Assembly (NCBI GenBank): GCA_002256935.1
Contig: NCGL01000020.1
Span: forward strand, 1-47,900
Origin: Bdellovibrio sp. 28-41-41
GTDB taxonomy: Bacteria; Bdellovibrionota; Bdellovibrionia; Bdellovibrionales; Bdellovibrionaceae
Reading direction: 5' to 3'
Length of the DNA stretch: 47,900 nucleotides
Position 1 is the first letter of the stretch. The number at the start of each line of letters is the position of its first letter. Positions 42,872 through 47,900 of this stretch are shown here, piece after piece. The translations under genes were made by a program, and so were the position numbers. Below the pieces are notes generated by a model, which saw only the letters and a list, made by a program, of their open reading frames with translations, was not told the DNA's origin and made no database searches.

Positions 42872-44428
42872 TTAGAAACATTTTATTCGGCTCATTTCAT
42901 TGAGATCCGATTTATTAATTTGATTCTTAAAATTTCGTTTATAAACTTGAATTGGTTTAATTTTTGTACCGATTTCAGCTTCTTCAACCAAGAAAGAAAC
43001 ACGAACTTCAGGCATCGAGTCGATTTCATCAAAATTACGGCACTCACCGTTTAAGCAATACGATCGGTAATACACAGGACTCAAAGGAATCATGGTAAAT
43101 GCAGTGGTACGTGGATCTGACCAAGCTTGGTCAATTTCACCGATTGTTTTGATATCTGTCAAACCAGCAAGGCCCTTAATTTCATCAATTTTATCGTTCT
43201 TCACGTTATTACCCGGCGCTGGATTCGCTTTTTGAAATTTCTTAAGCTGTTCAGCAAAGAAATCGACAAAACGTTGTGGACCGCGATTCGGTGATAATAA
43301 TTCAGTCTTCAAAACTAGGATATCGCCCACTTCAATTTTAGTCGCGTTTTCATTCAGCACAAACGAGTCAAACGAAGGACCAAAGTTAAACGTTTCCGAT
43401 AAGCCATCTACGCCCATCCAAGATGCGGGGATGTTAGCGCCCGAGTACCATGATCGTAACATCACCGGGCTAGAGTAATTACCGTTTTTAATTAGGTATA
43501 AAGAGTGACTTAAAACAAATGGGCTTTTTTGTTTCGAGACGTTTTTCACTAGGTATTCTGATTTAACTCGCAATTGAGAGTGTTTTGATCCCACTAGCGA
43601 CATACTTAGGAAATCAAAATCAAATTCATATTTACCCGATTTTCTTACAGAATAAATTTGCTCGCCCAATTTATAGCGAGGATCATCGCTAGCTCCATTC
43701 TCAAATACGACTTCGAGTTTTTTATCTAAGATTAATTCCGGTGCCGCCGTATTTTTCTTATCACGACTGATTGATGACGTTCTTAATCTTAAGTTTAAAT
43801 CTGTTAAATTAGGAGATGATTTACATGAGTTTAAAACAACCCATTCTACTTTTAAACTCAGCAAGCTCTGACCTGAAATACGGCAGTTCTCGCCCTTTAA
43901 TAGCAAATTAGAATTAGATTTTTTTAAAACCACTTGGCAGTTCAACGAAGAATCCACGTTGATTGGCTTTTCTGTTGTTTCTTGAACACTCATGCCGATG
44001 CAGGAATCAGCGAGTGCCACTAACGTAGCTGTCTGACTACTAGGATCGGTGAATTTATCACTAGGTTCTGTGTTTACATTTGGCGCAATAGACGGATCAG
44101 CGTTGAGAGATTCAATTTGGCAGCTTCGTTTAGCCGTCGCTGTTTGAGTCATCCACGATTCTGTCGAGAAATTTTGCGGCGATGGCAATTCAACCGTTTT
44201 AGAAAGCATAACATCTTGAGCACAGTTCTTTAATTCATACGCGCCGATATTGTATTTAGTTAACTTATCATTCAGCGCGTAGAATATTTTAGCGTTACGT
44301 TTGTTTTCGTTCTCTACCTGACAGGCGTCGGCAGATTGAGCATGAAAATACCCAACTAAGACTAAAAGACTTAATAATCTTAGGTGTAAGCTGTGGCTTA
44401 GTTTAGGTATTTTCATCGAAAGGCTCAT
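42872..44428 (-). CDS. Exported protein of unknown function
   Basis: 518 residues with a signal peptide (about 1-35, MSLSMKIPKLSHSL...DACQV); an ATG four codons in is an alternative start. Beta-rich throughout, with paired Cys (NCAQD, RSCQIE, SCIGMS, NCQVVL, NCRISG, SCKSS, SYCLNGECRN, IKCF). Around residue 300-420 are Ig-like or jelly-roll-like strands (RVKSEYLVKNVS, DILVLKTELL). It starts 11 bases after the previous gene's stop and its end lies 11 bases before the next start, so it is firmly in the operon. No family recognised. Confidence 0.75.
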   Translation of the reverse strand: MSLSMKIPKLSHSLHLRLLSLLVLVGYFHAQSADACQVENENKRNAKIFYALNDKLTKYNIGAYELKNCAQDVMLSKTVELPSPQNFSTESWMTQTATAKRSCQIESLNADPSIAPNVNTEPSDKFTDPSSQTATLVALADSCIGMSVQETTEKPINVDSSLNCQVVLKKSNSNLLLKGENCRISGQSLLSLKVEWVVLNSCKSSPNLTDLNLRLRTSSISRDKKNTAAPELILDKKLEVVFENGASDDPRYKLGEQIYSVRKSGKYEFDFDFLSMSLVGSKHSQLRVKSEYLVKNVSKQKSPFVLSHSLYLIKNGNYSSPVMLRSWYSGANIPASWMGVDGLSETFNFGPSFDSFVLNENATKIEVGDILVLKTELLSPNRGPQRFVDFFAEQLKKFQKANPAPGNNVKNDKIDEIKGLAGLTDIKTIGEIDQAWSDPRTTAFTMIPLSPVYYRSYCLNGECRNFDEIDSMPEVRVSFLVEEAEIGTKIKPIQVYKRNFKNQINKSDLNEMSRIKCF

Positions 44429-44439
44429 ATTTTTACGTC

Positions 44440-45384
44440 CTACTCTTGAGATGGATCGCTGATTTTAGTGTATGTACAAACTTCGGCGCCTTCACCTTTG
44501 TTATCACGTTGTAATGGAAGAGCTGATTTCCAGTTAGTTTCGCGGAAGATGTAACGAACTTTACAGAATTTAGGATCAATAGTTGAACCGTGAGATACTG
44601 TTTGAGCCGATGCACGCAGGGACGCTTCTGCAGATGAATTGTAGAAAGTCGCGCCAGATACTGGACCTGATGGAACACCAGACGTTCCGTTGATTATGAA
44701 ATCAGACGTTGCTGATGAGGTACCGCAAACTATGTGACGTTCAACTGTTAAGCCCGCTTTTTCTGTGTAGATTTCGCCAACAACATTGAAATCTAAACCA
44801 TTTCTGTTGTTATCAAATGATCCGTAACCAAGTAAATCAGTTACTAAGAAAGGGATTGCTGATGCTTCAGAAGATAATACGAAGTAACCACCACCATTTG
44901 GAATTTGAGTTCCACGGTAGCATATATCGATGAAGTATGAACCAGTGTAGGCTTCCGTCATGAAATGAGTTGCGACATCAGAAATTTCTCGATTCCAAGA
45001 ATCAGCAGAAGAAAATACCGCTTCGAATTTTGGACCCGCTGCATTTTTTGTGAAAGCAACTGGAACAGCTGTTGTGTTGTAGGCTTTGTATTTCAATAAT
45101 AATTTATTTACGTACGTTTCGCCTTGGCCACCTTTATCGATGCAAAGACAGTTTGTGTTACAATTTTCTTTAGCTGTTGAACAGCTTGTTGGTGTACAAA
45201 AGTTTTTTGTACCTTTGAAATAACATACTGAGTTTTGCAAGAACGCAGAGGCTACACCCGCATTACATGCATAAATGTCTGGACCACTTGAAAAGATTTT
45301 TGATTTAAATCTTAGAGAGATCGCGTTGGCTTGAACTAATCCAAGCAACAAAGTTATAATAAAAATAAAATTCGTTTTTCCCAT
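44440..45384 (-). CDS. Exported Cys-rich protein, first gene of the secreted-protein operon
   Basis: 314 residues. Signal peptide MGKTNFIFIITLLLGLVQANA. A Cys-rich N-terminal module (YACNAG, VCYFKG, FCTPTSC, ENCNTNCLC, residues about 38-82) precedes a Gly/Ser/Thr-rich beta region (DICYRGTQIPNGGGYF, IINGTSGVPSGPVSG) and a C-terminal part with FCKVRYIF and EVCTYTK. AAGGAG sits seven bases before the ATG. First of six co-directional exported proteins, so the promoter should lie just upstream, in the gap from 45385. Confidence 0.78.
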   Translation of the reverse strand: MGKTNFIFIITLLLGLVQANAISLRFKSKIFSSGPDIYACNAGVASAFLQNSVCYFKGTKNFCTPTSCSTAKENCNTNCLCIDKGGQGETYVNKLLLKYKAYNTTAVPVAFTKNAAGPKFEAVFSSADSWNREISDVATHFMTEAYTGSYFIDICYRGTQIPNGGGYFVLSSEASAIPFLVTDLLGYGSFDNNRNGLDFNVVGEIYTEKAGLTVERHIVCGTSSATSDFIINGTSGVPSGPVSGATFYNSSAEASLRASAQTVSHGSTIDPKFCKVRYIFRETNWKSALPLQRDNKGEGAEVCTYTKISDPSQE

Positions 45385-46022
45385 TGGGACTCCTTATGAG
45401 GTATTTTGTTTAAAAATGTTGGCTAGTTATTCATAGTCTCTTAAGTGAATTCAATACATACATCGCCGGAGAAAAATTTATACAAAGTCGAGGACGGATT
45501 TGTCATCACCTGCTGTCAGAGTCTAGATGAACATCTGATACTGTTCAATAAAGCCCACATGTGCAGATACAGAATGCTTAAGTTTTTTTTGAACGATCAG
45601 AAAAACTTAAAATTTTTGACCCGCCTGCAGATCGTCGACATCTTTAAACAGAATACTGGATGTCTATATACCGGTGGTGGTTGAGATAGACGTCAAGTGC
45701 CATAGGCGGATCAAACCGTGTAACCAAAAACTATTAACAAAAAAAGCTCGGACCAACGTACGTACAATATGTTGAATGCCTATCGAGTAACGTTCAGCTG
45801 CATTCAATGTCCACTTGACGATATTACAAATAGCCGGCCAAGGCTATAAAGAATCCTTAACATATAAAGATTTTTTGTTGTCAAAAAAACAGACAGACCG
45901 ACGGTTTTTGCCGCCTTGCTTGTTACGTTTAATTTGTAACTATATAATATCATTACATTTTTAAGATTTATAACTTCTCTCTCTATATATATAGGCCCCC
46001 TCACTCTGCTCCTGGAGCCACC
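45385..46022. other. Intergenic region with a doubtful small frame and hairpins
   Basis: About 640 bases between the operon start and a decayed small gene. The plus frame 45445-45684 (GTG start, 79 residues, MNSIHTSPEKNLYKVEDGFV to NTGCLYTGGG) has fairly normal composition but no ribosome site or known domain and may be a gene remnant. TTGAATGC (45772-45779) and GCATTCAA (45800-45807) form a hairpin. A minus frame at 45804-46004 looks spurious. The operon promoter should be at the left end, but no convincing -35/-10 pair stands out. Confidence 0.4.
45691..45820. repeat. Weak inverted-repeat pair
   Basis: CGTCAAGTG (45691-45699) and CACTTGACG (45812-45820) are a perfect nine-base inverted repeat about 112 bases apart, with an inner hairpin at 45772-45807 between them. 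It could be the residue of a small inverted-repeat element; nine bases is short enough to be chance. Confidence 0.2.
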
Positions 46023-46279
46023 GTGTTTTCAGTCTTCAAAAAAGCTACATCACTAGCAGTAATTGCTCTATTTTCATTCGCTCAGGCGACATAGGCTGTG
46101 AAGTCCACGACTCTTCAGACGTCATGTATGGAGGTTTACCGACCAGCATTGAAGCTCCGTCTGAGGTAACGATTGAAGGCCGCGAAACATCTAGTTACGC
46201 AAATAATGGTTATGCTTGGTATACGTTAGAAGACGTATGGAATAATGTTAGCCGCGTTTATAAATTTGGCGCGCTATAG
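46023..46279 (+). pseudogene. Small exported protein, frameshifted after the signal peptide
   Basis: A GTG start with GGAG five bases before it opens a clean signal peptide (MFSVFKKATSLAVIALFSFAQAT), which meets TAG at 46092. In the next frame the sequence continues without a break as GCEVHDSSDVMYGGLPTSIEA and on to SRVYKFGAL at a TAG (46277). One base missing near 46088-46090 would rejoin them into an 85-residue protein. So a one-base deletion, either real or from assembly, disrupts the gene. The family is unknown. It converges with the aminotransferase gene, eight bases away. Confidence 0.5.
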
Positions 46280-46286
46280 CCGCTTA

Positions 46287-47168
46287 CTATGTTTGGTCGG
46301 TTTTTAACAATCCTCGTAGCCACAACGATTTTTCTGTTTGAGGTTTTGCTATGTCGTCGATGCGGGTTACTGGCATTACATCTAAAGTTGTTCCAACCAG
46401 AAAAACTTCATCCGCGTTGATTAACTCTTGATAAGAAAAAATTCGTTGCTGCCAAATGATTTCTGAATTTTTTGGCAGAAGTTCTGTCAACCGAATCAAT
46501 GAAGTGCCGCGCAAGGTAGAATCAAACAGCGGGGTTACGATTGTGTTATCCTTGATGAAACCCACGTTCTCTGTCGAACTCTCCAGCACCTCACCGTTTT
46601 CACCTAGGCCAAACGCAAAATCAAATCCACTATCAATGGCTTCTTTTTTCATTAAAACATTGGGCAAATAATTCAGCGATTTCACCTGAGCAAATAGACC
46701 TTTCTTCGGTATGATATCAGACTTTCTAATCGCAACGCCTTTTTGCACTCTGTCGATCGACCAATCTTTTAATTCCGTAGTGACAATATACATTTGCGAA
46801 GCCGTACTTTCGTAGGGGCTGATTCCAAAGCTACCGGGCCCGCGAGTAACAAACACGCGGATAATTCCTTGCGGAACCTTGGAAACAGCTACGAGTTCTT
46901 CTATTTTCTTTTTTGTATCGATAACAGAAAGGGGCAAAGAAATCTTGATCTTGTCGCAGCTTTTTTCAAGACGAGACAGATGCGGATCCAATAGCCAAAC
47001 TTTATTTCCAACCCACTTGATGGCTTCAAATACACCATCACCACGGTGAAAACCATGATCATCAATCGGCACGACCATTTGTTTTGGATCGGTAGTCACA
47101 TGATTGTCATAGGTAGAAAAAAAACTGAAATACGCGCGCTGATGATCTCTGTTTGCCATATATGTCAT
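46287..47168 (-). CDS. Class IV aminotransferase (aminodeoxychorismate lyase / branched-chain type)
   Basis: 293 residues. A pyridoxal-phosphate enzyme of fold type IV. DDHGFHRGDGVFEAIKWVGNKV is the classical N-terminal signature. The cofactor Lys is in QVKSLNYLPN (about residue 163), and the phosphate-binding part is in ESSTENVGFI and the late GTTLDVMPVTRID. These fit PabC-, IlvE- or D-amino-acid-transaminase-like proteins, and the sequence alone does not decide. No signal peptide. Two near start codons (Met1 and Met4). Confidence 0.88.
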   Translation of the reverse strand: MTYMANRDHQRAYFSFFSTYDNHVTTDPKQMVVPIDDHGFHRGDGVFEAIKWVGNKVWLLDPHLSRLEKSCDKIKISLPLSVIDTKKKIEELVAVSKVPQGIIRVFVTRGPGSFGISPYESTASQMYIVTTELKDWSIDRVQKGVAIRKSDIIPKKGLFAQVKSLNYLPNVLMKKEAIDSGFDFAFGLGENGEVLESSTENVGFIKDNTIVTPLFDSTLRGTSLIRLTELLPKNSEIIWQQRIFSYQELINADEVFLVGTTLDVMPVTRIDDIAKPQTEKSLWLRGLLKTDQT

Positions 47169-47289
47169 TTTACTTCAACTCCAGTCGAAAGTCACTAGCC
47201 CTCGCTACTGTTGACGAAAACAAAAGACGAAGACAAAATTAATTATTCCAAAAAATCAAATCCCACGGAAGGGAATTAGGAGAAAAAAA

Positions 47290-47900
47290 ATGAATTTTAT
47301 TAAAGTTACGTCGCTAGGACTTTTGTCTATAACGTTAATTCAATGTGCGGACATGAAAAAAAGAGACGAGCAACAAAAGGCAGCGGCACAACCGGCGGCC
47401 GTAGCAACAGCTCCCGCAGCTCCGGCTGTAGCGACTCCGGAACCGAAGAAAGAAGAAAAGAAAGTAGATACCTCTAAAGAACTAGAAGATCTAAAAGTAT
47501 CGCTGAAAAAAGCAGAAGCCATTGCGAAAAAAGATGAACATGCAGCCGCCGCACCGGGGACAGGACATGCAGAGCATGGCCGCAAAGTCGGAGCTATCTC
47601 TCCCGATAAAGCATTAGGCTGGTTGAAAAACGGAAACACTCGTTATTCAAAAGGAACATTCCGTAAAGATGGTGCGTCTTCAAAAGACATCACGCGTTTG
47701 TCGACAGGCCAAAATCCTCATACTATTGTTCTTTCGTGCAGTGATTCCCGAGTTCCACCAGAAGTAGTATTTGATCAAAAACTGGGAGAGATCTTCGTAG
47801 TCAGAACAGCTGGCGAAATGGTTGATGACTCTGTCCTTGCAAGTATCGAATACGGAGTAGAACATCTAGGTGCTAATTTGATCTTAGTTATGGGTCACTC
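47290..47900 (+). CDS. Beta carbonic anhydrase with lipoprotein signal, cut by the window edge
   Basis: Open from the ATG at 47290 (TTAGGAG upstream) to the end, so it is incomplete. Residues 1-19 end in a lipobox, LIQC, with lipidation at Cys19. A Pro/Ala/Lys-rich linker (about 25-105) spans from the membrane to the enzyme. The catalytic domain starts near residue 110 (SPDKALGWLKNGNTRY) and includes VLSCSDSRVPPE, giving the Cys and Asp-Arg of the active site; the zinc His of VMGHS is the last thing seen, and its partner Cys lies beyond position 47900. It would act in the periplasm or at the outer membrane, unlike the cytoplasmic enzyme at 17779. Confidence 0.9.
   Translation, partial: MNFIKVTSLGLLSITLIQCADMKKRDEQQKAAAQPAAVATAPAAPAVATPEPKKEEKKVDTSKELEDLKVSLKKAEAIAKKDEHAAAAPGTGHAEHGRKVGAISPDKALGWLKNGNTRYSKGTFRKDGASSKDITRLSTGQNPHTIVLSCSDSRVPPEVVFDQKLGEIFVVRTAGEMVDDSVLASIEYGVEHLGANLILVMGH

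Noticed and set aside
45804..46004. A 66-codon minus frame before the decayed small gene
   Set aside because: AT-rich, overlaps hairpins and has no ribosome site or domain.

Overview
The window looks like chromosomal DNA from a predatory or predator-related member of the Bdellovibrionota, most like the low-GC Bdellovibrio/Pseudobdellovibrio group. This is inferred from visibly AT-leaning composition, short gene spacing, a pheS-pheT-ihfA-merR block, a stand-alone mreB, many secreted cysteine-rich proteins of no known family, and an HNH protein and a 23S-IVS-type four-helix protein of types familiar from such genomes. I could not run a database search, so the taxonomy is an inference. I found no rRNA, tRNA, CRISPR array, integrase or classical IS.

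Layout. 1-4300 (mostly minus): a clipped exported protein with a broken frame, an OmpA-type lipoprotein, an iron-type superoxide dismutase with an unusual two-helix membrane tail, an alpha/beta hydrolase overlapping it, and a DoxX protein. 4396-9466: a pectinacetylesterase-like enzyme, a broken M14 carboxypeptidase, a PadR/DUF1700/DUF4097 operon and a parvulin. Two long palindromic elements with the same GGTGCCAG...CTGGCACC ends fill the two convergent gene junctions here. 9467-14420 is the accessory part: a prepilin gene with an in-frame TGA, a coupled pair of unknown exported proteins (one 669 residues, coiled-coil and Ala-rich), a membrane protein, and a decayed MOSC gene.

14447-28758 is mostly housekeeping: a dicarboxylate/glutamate-type symporter, a secreted phospholipase-D-like protein, a beta carbonic anhydrase, MerR regulator, IHF alpha, a frameshifted unknown gene, pheT, pheS, then divergently rsmG and a SpoU methyltransferase, a PrxQ peroxiredoxin with a histone-like basic tail, a secreted protein and a long-chain acyl-CoA ligase. 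28776-29226 is a small cassette with nested inverted repeats around a four-helix-bundle gene. 29275-37996 carries a HiPIP, a methyltransferase, an L,D-transpeptidase remnant coupled to a small ORF and a DUF2817 peptidase, an HNH protein, a 670-base non-coding stretch, a glycosyltransferase/FecR-like pair, a predicted outer-membrane protein and mreB.

37993-45384 is the most interesting block: six consecutive minus-strand genes, all with signal peptides and most rich in cysteine, joined by short gaps or stop/start overlaps, none of which I recognise apart from a possible papain-like fold in the last. It reads as one export or envelope assembly module. The end of the window holds a decayed small exported protein, a class IV aminotransferase and a truncated lipoprotein-type carbonic anhydrase.

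Several reading frames are broken. At least four breaks are explained by one extra base in a homopolymer, which could be assembly error; others (a microhomology deletion, two in-frame stops) cannot be explained that way and look like real decay.
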